64,000 nucleotides of DNA from Saccharospirillaceae bacterium (GTDB lineage: Bacteria > Pseudomonadota > Gammaproteobacteria > Pseudomonadales > Oceanobacteraceae). Each line of letters opens with the position of its first letter. Within the stretch, counting starts at the first letter, position 1. The stretch covers positions 1,584,077 to 1,648,076 of the forward strand of contig JAKVCS010000003.1 in the NCBI GenBank assembly GCA_022448365.1, written 5' to 3'. The position numbers were made by a program, and so were the translations under genes. Shown one piece after another: positions 1 through 9,234 of this stretch. Below the pieces are notes generated by a model. The model worked only from the letters and a program-made list of their open reading frames with translations, did no database searches and was not told the origin of the DNA.

Positions 1-2386
1 CCGCAAACAACACCTTCTCAGGCGTTGCTGGCGTATCCAGACGAGGATTCAGTTTGTAATCGCCCATACTGGCAACGGCATCACGAATGGCACTCCATAC
101 CGAAATTCCGTGCATAAACGGAGGTTCACCCACCGCTTTAGAACGATACACCGTGGCTTCACCATTCGGACGGTCTTCCATCAGGTTCACATTGAATTCA
201 AACGGCGTGTCACCTACCGCTGGAATTTTATAGGTCGCAGGGCCATTGCTGGCGAGACGCCCCTCGTTATTCCAAACCAGTTCTTCCGTGGTTAACCACC
301 CCATGCCCTGAATAAAGGCACCTTCGATCTGGCCCACATCAATATCCGGGTTTAATGAACGACCCACATCGTGAAGAATATCGACACGCTGCAATCGGTG
401 CTCCCCCGTTAACGTATCAACAATCACTTCGCTCACTGCCGCACCATTTGCGTAATAGTAGAACGGGCGGCCTTTACCGGATTCACGATCGTAGTGAATT
501 TTCGGCGTTTTATAGAAACCAGTAGATGATAACGGTACACGCCCCATATACGCCTGCTGAACAAAATCTGCGAACGCTACGCGCTGTTCTTCACCATTTT
601 TCTGATAGATCAGATGACTATCAAACAGTTTAACGCTATCGACATCCGCCTGATAATGCTCATACGCAAACGCGAATAATCCATCTTTAATTCGTAAACA
701 GGCATCTCGCGCTGCCATACCGTTCAAGTCGGTACCGGATGACGCTGCCGTTGGCGAGGTGTTTGGAACTTTATCGGTACGAGTAGCAGATACCTGAATG
801 GTATCCAGATCGACCTGGAATTCTTCCGCCACAACTTGCGCAACTTTCAGGAATAACCCCTGGCCCATTTCTGTACCGCCATGGTTCAGGTGGATGCTGC
901 CATCGGTATAAATATGTACCAGTGCTCCGGCCTGATTCAAAAACTGTACAGTAAAAGAAATGCCAAATTTAACCGGTGTTAATGCCAGACCTTTCTTCAG
1001 AATCGGGCTGGTTTTATTAAACTCATTAATCGCCTCACGACGTGCCCAGTAATCTGAGCTTTTTTCCAGGTCAGAAATTAATTCCGACAACAAATTGTGT
1101 TCAACTTTCTGGCCATAATGCGTTTCATCACGCGGATCGATATCACCATCGGCAGTGCGGATGTGGTCATACGTCACACCGTACAAATTACGCTTACGAA
1201 TGGTCAGCGGATCTTCCCCTAAATGACGGGCAATATCATCCATCATTAATTCAGCCAGGATCACACCCTGCGGACCACCAAAACCACGATATGCGGTGTT
1301 TGATACTTTGTGCGTTTTCGCCCGATGGCCAGTCACCGTTGCGTTATTCAGATAATAAGCGTTGTCGGAATGGAACATGGCACGATCGACGATCGCGTCA
1401 CTTAAATCCGGTGAGTTACCACAATCGCCGGTAACAATTAAATCGGCGCCGTGAATAATGCCTTGCTCGTCAAAACCAACATCGTACTGGTTGTAGAATG
1501 GGTGACGTTTACCGGTCATCACCATATCGTCATGGCGGGTCATGCGGTATTTAACCGGCTTGCCGGTTTTATGTGCCATGATCGCAGCAATACAGGCCAA
1601 TGGTGCGGCCTGAGTTTCTTTACCACCAAAACCCCCACCCATACGACGAACTTCAACCTGCACTTTGTTAATGCTGATGTCCAACACTTCAGCGACCAGC
1701 TTCTGAACTTCAGTAGGATGTTGGCTGGATGAGTACACATGCATACCACCATCTTCGGTTGGCAACACAGAACACACCTGCCCCTCAAGATAGAAATGCT
1801 CCTGGCCATTAACGTGCATCTGCCCCTGAATACGATGAGCGGCATTCTTTAATGCGGTTTCAGAGTCACCACGCTGATGCTGGTGAGTCGGGCGAACAAA
1901 AAAATTCTGTTCCAGAGCTTGCTCAACATCCAGTACCGGCTCCAGCACCTGATATTCAATTTTGGCTTTTTTAACCGCTGCACGGGCAATCTCAATACTG
2001 GTCGCGGCCACCGCAAAAATCGGCTGGCCAACATACTCGCAGGTTTCTTCCACCAACACCGGGTCGCCAGAAAAAACGGGGCCAATGTCAACGTGACCCG
2101 GCACATCTTCTACCGTAATCACATCAACGACCCCCAGGGTTTCTCTAACTGCGAAGAGATCGATCGACTTAATTTTCGCATGTGGGTAAGCGCTGCCTCC
2201 CACCGCGATGTGCAACTGATTGGGTAACTCCGGCATGTCATCAACATACACAGCTTTACCGGTAACGTGTTTATTCGCACTTTCGTGCTTCATGCTTTGA
2301 CCTGTGTGTCCTTTCAGCTTTTTCACTTTTTGCGGACGTTCACGCAAGGTCATTTCATTATCGGGAGTATCAATTAACTTACGCAT
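1..2386 (-). CDS. xdhB: xanthine dehydrogenase molybdopterin-binding subunit (C-terminus cut by window edge)
   Basis: Reverse-strand reading frame open from an ATG at 2386 to the window edge, about 795 codons, so the C-terminus lies outside. It is the large subunit that carries the molybdenum cofactor and oxidises hypoxanthine/xanthine to urate. Visible family motifs: RRMGGGFGGKE near residue 249 and AYRGFGGPQG near 365 (cofactor contacts), and AVGEPPFM near 757, whose Glu is the catalytic base of the family. The start ATG overlaps the xdhA stop by 8 bases (2379-2386), so the two subunits are translationally coupled. xdhC, the usual cofactor-insertion partner, is not in the window and could follow to the left. 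Confidence 0.95.
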   Translation of the reverse strand, partial: MRKLIDTPDNEMTLRERPQKVKKLKGHTGQSMKHESANKHVTGKAVYVDDMPELPNQLHIAVGGSAYPHAKIKSIDLFAVRETLGVVDVITVEDVPGHVDIGPVFSGDPVLVEETCEYVGQPIFAVAATSIEIARAAVKKAKIEYQVLEPVLDVEQALEQNFFVRPTHQHQRGDSETALKNAAHRIQGQMHVNGQEHFYLEGQVCSVLPTEDGGMHVYSSSQHPTEVQKLVAEVLDISINKVQVEVRRMGGGFGGKETQAAPLACIAAIMAHKTGKPVKYRMTRHDDMVMTGKRHPFYNQYDVGFDEQGIIHGADLIVTGDCGNSPDLSDAIVDRAMFHSDNAYYLNNATVTGHRAKTHKVSNTAYRGFGGPQGVILAELMMDDIARHLGEDPLTIRKRNLYGVTYDHIRTADGDIDPRDETHYGQKVEHNLLSELISDLEKSSDYWARREAINEFNKTSPILKKGLALTPVKFGISFTVQFLNQAGALVHIYTDGSIHLNHGGTEMGQGLFLKVAQVVAEEFQVDLDTIQVSATRTDKVPNTSPTAASSGTDLNGMAARDACLRIKDGLFAFAYEHYQADVDSVKLFDSHLIYQKNGEEQRVAFADFVQQAYMGRVPLSSTGFYKTPKIHYDRESGKGRPFYYYANGAAVSEVIVDTLTGEHRLQRVDILHDVGRSLNPDIDVGQIEGAFIQGMGWLTTEELVWNNEGRLASNGPATYKIPAVGDTPFEFNVNLMEDRPNGEATVYRSKAVGEPPFMHGISVWSAIRDAVASMGDYKLNPRLDTPATPEKVLFA

Positions 2387-3950
2387 TGTGATGCTCCATC
2401 GGGTTAATGGCGTCTCTTGCAGCAAGCTGACTCGAGTGAATATTCTCGATTCGTGAAATGCTGTCTGGCTGTAGTAGCTCCAACGCACATTTCTGAACCA
2501 GATTTTTCGCCACTAATAAGCGATATTCATCGGTCGCCCGGACATCGGTCATTGGCGTAAAATCCTGCGATAACTTTTCTGCCGCCTGGCGAAACTGAGC
2601 GCTGTTCAACGGTAAACCCGTCAACTCAGCTTCCAGCTGCAAGGCCGCTTTCGGAATAGCCGCCATTCCACCAAAGCCGGTGCTGATTGCCGTCACGGTT
2701 CTTTCCTCCGACACCGATACTTTAAACGCGGCCAGTACTGCCGAAATATCGTCTTCAAGGCGCTTGGAAATTTTGTAGACCTTTAACAGCTCACCAACCT
2801 TCAATTTGGGAATCTTAATCGTACGAACATATTCACCCGGCTGTTGCACGGTTTGTTTGTAGTCAACAAAAAAGTCCTTCAATTTCAGCCAGCGCGAGCC
2901 GGTTTCGTTTATCATGCCCGGCGCCGAAGCAAGCTCAATACAGGCGCCCAGCGCTAATAGCACCGGTGGTGTATCGCCAATTGGTGAAGCGTTGGCGATG
3001 TTGCCGCCAAGCGTACCGTTGTTGCGTACCTGACGAGATCCAAGACGCTGCAATAGCTGGGCGAATTCCGGGAAGTAATGGGCCAGCAGTGGCTCAACGT
3101 CGCTGTAAGTCGCCGCAGCCCCAATCAATAGGGCATGTTCCTCATCATTAATGGCCTTTAGCGAGGCAATACCGTTAATGGCAATCAGCTGGTCGATGGG
3201 TTTGAGAAACTGGGTAACATCCAGTGCCAGATCGGTAGCACCTGCCACCAATCGCGCTTGCGGATATTGCTGCAACAGCTGCTTTAACTGATCTTCATTC
3301 TGCGGCGCCCAGGCCTGCTGCTCAGCCTTACCAAAGCCAGCTTGTTCTGTGGTAGTGGCATTGTCTTCTTCAACGATAGTCGCTGCCTTGAACTCTGCTG
3401 AGACCCCAGGCTGCCAAACCTGTACGGCCTGGTCACGATTGTCCGGGTAATCATTGAGGTGAGAAGCTGCTTCAATAATCGGACGATAACCGGTGCAGCG
3501 GCACAAGTTACCCGACAGAGCTTCGATAATCTGATGCTGAGTTGCCTGCTGCTGTGCATCTTCGCCATGGTTGATTGACTCATGCAGTGCCGCCAGAGAC
3601 ATCACAATACCCGGGGTACAAAAACCACACTGAGAGCCATGGTAATCCACCATCGCCTGCTGCGCCGGGTGCAGCTCAGCGCCGCCACCAGTTGCCAGCG
3701 CATCGACCGTGACAACACTTTTACCATTCAGCTGAGCAACAAAGGTGATACAGGCGTTGATCGCTTTGTAGCGCCACTGACCGTCTTGTTGTTCTCCCAA
3801 CAGGACGGAACAGGCGCCACAATCACCGGAGCCACACCCTTCTTTTGTACCTGTCTGAGCTTGCTGAGATCGTAAATAGCGTAATAACGTCGTATCACTG
3901 GCCAAATCTTGTACAATCGTCAGATTCCCATTCAAAAAAAATCGAACCAC
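2379..3950 (-). CDS. xdhA: xanthine dehydrogenase small subunit (2Fe-2S and FAD domains)
   Basis: 523 residues from a GTG at 3950. The frame is open further upstream to a TTG at 4022, but GTG is preceded by a GAGG-like ribosome site and gives the normal N-terminus (VRFFLNG). Two [2Fe-2S] domains: CGSGDCGAC near residue 40, and CGFCTPG with NLCRCTGYRP near 105-150. A FAD domain follows, with VAGATDLALDV and GGNIANASPIGD. Electrons pass from the Mo site in XdhB through these clusters to FAD and NAD. This two-subunit layout (FeS+FAD, then Mo) is the bacterial XdhAB type. A RutR-like box lies at 4015-4030, upstream of the start, so purine/pyrimidine-responsive repression is likely. Confidence 0.95.
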   Translation of the reverse strand: MVRFFLNGNLTIVQDLASDTTLLRYLRSQQAQTGTKEGCGSGDCGACSVLLGEQQDGQWRYKAINACITFVAQLNGKSVVTVDALATGGGAELHPAQQAMVDYHGSQCGFCTPGIVMSLAALHESINHGEDAQQQATQHQIIEALSGNLCRCTGYRPIIEAASHLNDYPDNRDQAVQVWQPGVSAEFKAATIVEEDNATTTEQAGFGKAEQQAWAPQNEDQLKQLLQQYPQARLVAGATDLALDVTQFLKPIDQLIAINGIASLKAINDEEHALLIGAAATYSDVEPLLAHYFPEFAQLLQRLGSRQVRNNGTLGGNIANASPIGDTPPVLLALGACIELASAPGMINETGSRWLKLKDFFVDYKQTVQQPGEYVRTIKIPKLKVGELLKVYKISKRLEDDISAVLAAFKVSVSEERTVTAISTGFGGMAAIPKAALQLEAELTGLPLNSAQFRQAAEKLSQDFTPMTDVRATDEYRLLVAKNLVQKCALELLQPDSISRIENIHSSQLAARDAINPMEHHNA

Positions 3951-4014
3951 GTTTGCGTCTGCCTCTTCGTTCTTATATCTGTGATTTCTTCTCGCTGAAT
4001 CACATAGCAATATC

Positions 4015-4030
4015 CTGACCAATTAGACAA
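4015..4030. promoter_or_regulatory. RutR-type operator candidate upstream of xdhA
   Basis: CTGACCAATTAGACAA matches the E. coli RutR consensus TTGACCAnnTGGTCAA (recalled from the literature) at 11 of 14 fixed positions. It lies 65 bases upstream of the xdhA GTG. A RutR-like regulator is encoded at 10100-10789 at the far end of the same gene cluster. The consensus is known; that this site is bound is inferred. Confidence 0.45.
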
Positions 4031-4407
4031 CTTAATAACTATGAATGGCAAGCCCTGTTCAGCTACAGGCCTATTTAGTCAGTTAAAAGTGTCGCTATAT
4101 CACTGATTATTGCTGTTACCTAAAGGGTTATTACTGAAATTTTTATACGCAGTTGTTACCGCAATACCCAATTGCCACTAAATCTAACCATTTAGTCAGC
4201 TTTGCACCAACATAAAACAATGCGTTCTTAATATTGCACCGGATGTGTGCATTCGTATCTGGCAAAAAATACTTACCCAGCGAAAAGAGAGAATATTTCG
4301 GCGCATTTCACCCCACGAATAAGCTGACCTTTTGATTAAATTTTTATTAAAATGCCATTTTTCTTCCTACACCCCACTAAAGATGGCAGGCGAATTGCTT
4401 TGTCATT

Positions 4408-4423
4408 TCGACCAGGCGGTCAG
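4408..4423. promoter_or_regulatory. RutR-type operator candidate just before the ABC ATPase start
   Basis: TCGACCAGGCGGTCAG is a near-palindrome (GACC...GGTC) that matches TTGACCAnnTGGTCAA at 11 of 14 fixed positions. It ends 9 bases before the ATG at 4433, so a bound repressor would sit over the early transcript or the ribosome site. Together with the box at 4015 it brackets the divergent region. Confidence 0.5.
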
Positions 4424-4432
4424 AAGCTGTAT

Positions 4433-5989
4433 ATGAAAAGAATAGAATTAAACAAAATTACCAAACGATATCCGGGGTGTGTTGCCAACGATCAGGTTAG
4501 CCTGACGGTAAATGCCGGAGAAACACATGCGCTGTTAGGCGAAAACGGTGCCGGTAAAAGTACCCTGATGAAAATCATTTACGGAGTGGTTGCTCCCGAT
4601 GAAGGTCAGATGCACTGGCAGGGAGAAGCCGTTCGCATCAGCGGGCCATCCCATGCGCGGGATCTTGGTATTGGCATGGTGTTTCAGCACTTCTCTTTGT
4701 TTGAGACCCTGACGGTGGCGGAAAACATTGCGCTGAGTTTGCCAGCAGAAGAAGGAAAAGATCTGCTGGCGCTGAGTCAGCGTATCCGCGACGTGTCTCA
4801 ACGTTACGGCATGACGCTGGACCCCGACCGATACGTCAACACCTTATCCATTGGTGAACAGCAGCGAGTAGAAATTGTTCGCTGCTTATTACAAGACGTC
4901 AAACTGCTGATTTTAGATGAGCCAACTTCGGTGTTAACACCACAGGAAGTGGATGTGTTGTTCCAGACCTTACGTCAGCTTGCTGAAGAAGGCTGCAGTA
5001 TTTTATTTATTTCTCACAAACTTGATGAAGTGCGTGCTTTGTGTGACAACGCAACCATTTTACGCGGCGGTAAAGTCACCGGACACTGTGATCCACGGGT
5101 GACATCAACGGCAGAAATTGCGCGTTTAATGGTAGGTGATGACACACCATTAAGTGAGCATTACGAGCGCGCCGATGGTGGCGAAGTATTTCTGAATATT
5201 CGTCAACTGGATTTTAAATCGGATGATCCATTCGCCACCGCATTAAAAAATATCAATCTCAATGTAAAAGCCGGTGAAATTCTCGGAATTGCCGGTGTCG
5301 CTGGAAATGGTCAGGAAGAGTTACTCAATCTGATCAGTGGCGAGGAAACCTGCAATGCCGACAGCGTTTTGTTTGCCGGTAAAGCCGTGGGTAACAAAGG
5401 ACCGGAAAAACGCCGCCTGGAAGGGTTGGGGTTCGTACCAGAGGAGCGTCTTGGGCGCGGTGCAGTGCCAGATATGTCATTAGAAGACAATGGCTTATTA
5501 ACTGCCTATCAGGGCGACCTGACAAAAAATGGCTGGATTAATAAAAGCAAAGTCAGAGCGTTTGCTGAAAATATTATTAATAAATTTAATGTAAAAACGG
5601 CTGGAAGTCTGGCGCAAGCAAAATCCCTTTCTGGTGGTAATTTACAGAAATACATTATTGGCCGGGAAATGCTTCAGAATCCGAAATTACTGGTGTGCTC
5701 GCACCCAACCTGGGGAGTCGACATTGGTGCTGCTATTTTAATCCGCCATGCATTGATTGATTTACGTGATCAGGGCGCAGCCATTCTGGTGGTATCAGAA
5801 GATATTGATGAGCTGTACTCCATCAGTGATCGTATTTGCGCAATTTGTGACGGTCGTCTGTCACCTGTCGCTAAAACCGATGACGTCTCTATTAACCAAT
5901 TAGGCTTGTGGATGGCCGGTGATTTTGATCATCAAAGTACCCCTTCCACCGCTTCATCCACCACAGAGCCGGATCAATCATTATGTTAA
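4433..5989 (+). CDS. nucleoside/purine-type ABC transporter ATPase (two nucleotide-binding domains)
   Basis: 518 residues from ATG 4433. The frame is open upstream to 4352, but the shorter form begins right at the domain. Two ABC domains in one chain, as in the RbsA/YufO group. The first has a full set of motifs: Walker A GENGAGKST near residue 37, signature LSIGEQQR, Walker B LLILDEPTS. The second has a degenerate Walker A region (GVAGNGQEE), signature LSGGNLQK and a Walker B region reading LLVCSHPTWGVD. The catalytic acid is therefore missing, as is usual in the second half of this subfamily. The gene overlaps the next permease gene by 7 bases. With two permeases and a BMP-type binding protein it forms a nucleoside or nucleobase importer. 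The neighbouring XdhAB suggests purines, but the substrate is inferred. Confidence 0.9.
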   Translation: MKRIELNKITKRYPGCVANDQVSLTVNAGETHALLGENGAGKSTLMKIIYGVVAPDEGQMHWQGEAVRISGPSHARDLGIGMVFQHFSLFETLTVAENIALSLPAEEGKDLLALSQRIRDVSQRYGMTLDPDRYVNTLSIGEQQRVEIVRCLLQDVKLLILDEPTSVLTPQEVDVLFQTLRQLAEEGCSILFISHKLDEVRALCDNATILRGGKVTGHCDPRVTSTAEIARLMVGDDTPLSEHYERADGGEVFLNIRQLDFKSDDPFATALKNINLNVKAGEILGIAGVAGNGQEELLNLISGEETCNADSVLFAGKAVGNKGPEKRRLEGLGFVPEERLGRGAVPDMSLEDNGLLTAYQGDLTKNGWINKSKVRAFAENIINKFNVKTAGSLAQAKSLSGGNLQKYIIGREMLQNPKLLVCSHPTWGVDIGAAILIRHALIDLRDQGAAILVVSEDIDELYSISDRICAICDGRLSPVAKTDDVSINQLGLWMAGDFDHQSTPSTASSTTEPDQSLC

Positions 5990-7071
5990 CGCTGGAAAAA
6001 CGTCCGTCCGACAGTCAGACAATGTCCTATTTGTCTCCGCTGCTGGCGATTATGCTCACGCTGTTAAGCGGCGCTTTGTTATTTACCGCCATGGGAAAAG
6101 ACCCGCTGGCGTCTCTATATACTTTTTTTGTATCGCCGTTAAGTGACCTGTATGGCTGGACCGAACTGGGAACCAAGGCCGGGCCACTATTACTCTGTGC
6201 AATGGGTCTGATGCTGTGCTTTAAAGCAAAGATCTGGAATATTGGTGCTGAAGGTCAGTTTATTTTAGGCGGCCTGGGCGGTGGTTATATTGCGCTGGAG
6301 CTGCTGGAAGCTGAAGGTTTCTGGGTGTTACCCACCGTACTGTTCTTTGGCGCTGTGTGTGGCATGGCATGGGCAGGATTGGCAGCGCTATTAAAGACCA
6401 AATTCAACGCCAATGAAATTCTGACCACCATCATGCTGAACTACATCGCTTTAAATTGGCTGTTGTATGGCGTGCACGGACCCTTAAAAGATCCGCAAGG
6501 TTTTAACTTCCCTGAGTCGGCCATTTTTTCAGAAGCCGCCACTCTGCCGGTGTTGTTCGACGATTATCGCCTGAATATCAGCATTTTCTTTGCACTGTTT
6601 GCGATGGCTGCGATATGGACGCTGATGTCACGCAGCATGGTGGGCTTTCAGATTGCAGTGCTGGGGGAAGACAAATCGGCCGCTGCATTTGCAGGTTTTA
6701 AAGCCAATCGCCTGACCTGGCTGGCACTGTTGGCCTGTGGTGCCCTGGCGGGTCTGGCCGGTGTCAGCGAAGTCACCGGTACCGTTGGCCAGTTAACACC
6801 GTATATCTCACCTGGATATGGCTATGCCGCCATTATTGTTGCCTTTCTGGGGCGTATGCATCCGCTGGGCATCTTATTCGCCAGTATGCTGTTGGCTCTA
6901 ACCTATATGGGCGGTGAAATGGCGCAAATGGATTTAGGTCTGCCGAAATCGTTAACCGGTTTATTCCAGGGCATGCTGCTGTTTTATTTATTAGCCTGCG
7001 ATCTGCTGATCAGCTATCGCATCGTCAAAACCAAAAAAACATCAACCAGTCATTCAGTTGCTGCGGGCTAA
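5983..7071 (+). CDS. ABC transporter permease, YufP/BmpC-associated type
   Basis: 362-residue integral membrane protein with about eight to ten hydrophobic segments. It belongs to the BPD_transp_2-type permeases that pair with BMP binding proteins. Recognisable stretches are KAKIWNIGAEGQFILGG near residue 80, with the family's conserved NIGAEGQ, and NEILTTIMLNYIALNW near 145. Its start overlaps the ATPase end (5983-5989), so translation is probably coupled. The next gene begins 18 bases after its stop. It forms half of the membrane channel with the following permease. Confidence 0.9.
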   Translation: MLTLEKRPSDSQTMSYLSPLLAIMLTLLSGALLFTAMGKDPLASLYTFFVSPLSDLYGWTELGTKAGPLLLCAMGLMLCFKAKIWNIGAEGQFILGGLGGGYIALELLEAEGFWVLPTVLFFGAVCGMAWAGLAALLKTKFNANEILTTIMLNYIALNWLLYGVHGPLKDPQGFNFPESAIFSEAATLPVLFDDYRLNISIFFALFAMAAIWTLMSRSMVGFQIAVLGEDKSAAAFAGFKANRLTWLALLACGALAGLAGVSEVTGTVGQLTPYISPGYGYAAIIVAFLGRMHPLGILFASMLLALTYMGGEMAQMDLGLPKSLTGLFQGMLLFYLLACDLLISYRIVKTKKTSTSHSVAAG

Positions 7072-7089
7072 ACGAGGGTAACAAACATT

Positions 7090-8016
7090 ATGGATCTCGA
7101 TCTGATCGTAAATATTTTATTTGCCACCATTCGTACCGGCACACCGCTAATTCTGATTGCGTTGGGTGAAATGGTTGCCGAAAAATCCGGGGTATTGAAC
7201 CTGGGTCAGGAAGGCATGGTGCTGATGGGGGCTGTGTGCGGGTTTATGGCAGCCGTTGTTACCGGTAATGCCGGCTTGGGCGTTGTTGCTGCCATCATTG
7301 CCGGCATGCTGGTATCGCTGCTATTCGGCTTTCTCGCCATTTCCCTGGTAACCAACCAGGTGGCCACCGGCTTGGCTCTGACCATTTTTGGTATCGGTTT
7401 AAGTGCCTTTTTAGGTGCTGGTTATGTTGGTATGGCTATCGAAGGTATTACTCCGTGGGAAATTCCCCTGTTAAGTGAGCTACCCATTGTTGGCAAAATC
7501 TTATTCAGTCAGGACCCTCTGGTGTATTTGTCATGGATTTTATTTGGTCTGATTTTCTGGTGCTTCCGCAGTACTCGCGTTGGTCTGACTGTTCGCGCGG
7601 TGGGTGAAAATCCGGAAGCGGCTAACGCCATCGGAATTCCGGTAATGAAGGTTCGCTACGGTGCGGTGTTGTTTGGTGGCGCAATGGCCGGACTTGCCGG
7701 AGGGTATTTATCATTGGCTTATACACCGATGTGGAATGAAGGCATGTCAGCCGGTCGTGGCTGGATTGCACTGGCTCTGGTGGTATTCGCCAGCTGGAAA
7801 GCCGAACGTATTTTATTGGGTGCCTATTTATTTGGTGCCGCCAGCATTATGCACCTGGTTTTACAGGGGTTGGGCTTTGAAGCCTCACCAAACCTGTTGG
7901 CCATGTTGCCATACGTTGCCACGATCGCTGTGCTTGTGGTGATTGCCAATGATTCGATTAAAGCCAAGCTGAGTACACCTTTAGCGCTGGGTCAGCCGTA
8001 TCGGCCTCAGATGTAA
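7090..8016 (+). CDS. ABC transporter permease, YufQ type
   Basis: 308-residue permease, the second and shorter of the pair. It begins with ILFATIRTGTPLILIALGEMVAEKSGVLNLGQEGMVLMG split over the first 50 residues, and NLGQEG is the family signature. Later RAVGENPEAANAIGI (about residue 175) corresponds to the cytoplasmic loop that contacts the ATPase. It shares the fold of the preceding permease at low identity, as expected for the heterodimeric channel. The gap to the binding-protein gene is 56 bases and holds its ribosome site AGAAGGAG. Confidence 0.9.
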   Translation: MDLDLIVNILFATIRTGTPLILIALGEMVAEKSGVLNLGQEGMVLMGAVCGFMAAVVTGNAGLGVVAAIIAGMLVSLLFGFLAISLVTNQVATGLALTIFGIGLSAFLGAGYVGMAIEGITPWEIPLLSELPIVGKILFSQDPLVYLSWILFGLIFWCFRSTRVGLTVRAVGENPEAANAIGIPVMKVRYGAVLFGGAMAGLAGGYLSLAYTPMWNEGMSAGRGWIALALVVFASWKAERILLGAYLFGAASIMHLVLQGLGFEASPNLLAMLPYVATIAVLVVIANDSIKAKLSTPLALGQPYRPQM

Positions 8017-8072
8017 TCAGCGGTAAACAAGAAATTAATAACTGTAATACTATCAGAGAGAAGGAGACCGTC

Positions 8073-9149
8073 ATGGCTCGCAATAAAATCGCAATGCTGC
8101 TTTCGGCAGCAACAGTGGCACTGGGTGCCAGCTTCGCTAACGCTGAAGATCCGCTGAAAATCGGCTTCGTATACGTTGGTCCAACCGGCGATGCCGGCTG
8201 GACTTACGCACACGACGAAGCACGTAAGCACATGGAAGCTCAGCTGGGTGATAAAGTTGAAACCAGTTACGTTGAAAGTGTTGCTGAAGGCCCGGATGCT
8301 GAACGTGTTATTCGTCGTCTGGCGAAAGATCACGGTCTGATTTTCACCACCTCGTTTGGCTACATGAACCCAACTCTGAAAGTCGCCAAGCGTTTCCCAA
8401 AAGTGAAATTCGAGCACGCGACTGGCTACAAACAGTCAAAAAATATGGGAACCTACTTTGCACGTGCTTACCAGGGTCGTTACCTGACCGGTATGGTTGC
8501 TGGCAAAATGACCAAGTCTAACGTATTGGGTTACGTGGCTTCTTTCCCGATTCCGGAAGTTATTCGTGGCATCAACGCTTTCACCAAAGGTGCGAAAGAA
8601 GTTAATCCAAACGTAACGGTTAAAGTGGTATGGGCAAGTACCTGGTATGACCCGGCCAAAGAGCGTGAAGCGGCAGAAACGCTGATGCTGCAAGGTGCTG
8701 ATATCCTGACCCAACACACCGATTCTGCTGCGGTTATTCAGGCTGCAGAATCAAAAGGTAAATACGCGATTGGTTACCACTCTGACATGAGTGCGTATGG
8801 TGCCAAAGCACACCTGACGGCGGCCGTTCATAACTGGAGCGATCTGTATGTAGCAAAAGCCAAGTCTGTAATTGATGGCACATGGAAATCCGAAGACCTG
8901 TGGCCGGGTATCGCAGAAGGGGCAACAGACTTAGCACCGTTCAACGATGCAGTTCCTGCTGACGTGAAAGCAATGGTTGAAGCGAAAAAAGCCGATATCA
9001 AAGCTGGCAAAGTACGTGTGTTCGACGGTCCGGTAACCGCGCAGGACGGTACTGTAAAAGCCACAGCGGATCAGTCTCTGTCTGACGGCGACCTGAAAGG
9101 TATGAACTGGTACATCGATGGTGTTGAAGGCAAGTTACCTCAGTCTTAA
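8073..9149 (+). CDS. BMP-family periplasmic binding protein (nucleoside/purine ABC transporter)
   Basis: 358 residues with a standard signal peptide ending near FANA (about residue 24). There is no lipobox cysteine, so the protein should be soluble in the periplasm, unlike many lipoprotein members of the family. The mature part starts EDPLKIGFVYVGPTGDAGWTY, a typical basic-membrane-protein (BMP/Med) opening. Other family features are TTSFGYMNPTLKVAKRFP and TDSAAVIQAAESKGKYAIGY. It should capture the substrate and deliver it to the two permeases encoded upstream. Purine nucleobases or nucleosides fit the context best. The start has a strong AGAAGGAG site. Confidence 0.9.
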   Translation: MARNKIAMLLSAATVALGASFANAEDPLKIGFVYVGPTGDAGWTYAHDEARKHMEAQLGDKVETSYVESVAEGPDAERVIRRLAKDHGLIFTTSFGYMNPTLKVAKRFPKVKFEHATGYKQSKNMGTYFARAYQGRYLTGMVAGKMTKSNVLGYVASFPIPEVIRGINAFTKGAKEVNPNVTVKVVWASTWYDPAKEREAAETLMLQGADILTQHTDSAAVIQAAESKGKYAIGYHSDMSAYGAKAHLTAAVHNWSDLYVAKAKSVIDGTWKSEDLWPGIAEGATDLAPFNDAVPADVKAMVEAKKADIKAGKVRVFDGPVTAQDGTVKATADQSLSDGDLKGMNWYIDGVEGKLPQS

Positions 9150-9184
9150 GCACCCGTGTTTGCAATTGTTAAATTTGAAAACGG

Positions 9185-9208
9185 TCTGGCCGCGGTAACC
9201 CGCGACCA
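9185..9208 (+). repeat. intercistronic hairpin between binding protein and Tsx-like channel
   Basis: CTGGCCGCGG, TAAC, then CCGCGACCAG can fold into a GC-rich stem of nine pairs with one mismatch. It is not followed by a T-run, so it is more likely an mRNA-stabilising or partial read-through element than a full terminator. Confidence 0.45.
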
Positions 9209-9234
9209 GGCAAAAAAACCTGGAGATAAAAATC

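Larger units (their letters stand above)
3951..4432. promoter_or_regulatory. divergent control region between xdhAB and the ABC transporter
   Basis: A 482-base gene-free stretch between the two divergent purine units. It is AT-rich in places and has no convincing ORF. The nonamer TTTAGTCAG occurs twice, around 4075 and 4192. Two RutR-type palindromes lie at its two ends (listed separately). I could not pick a clear sigma-70 promoter by eye for either side. Confidence 0.6.
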
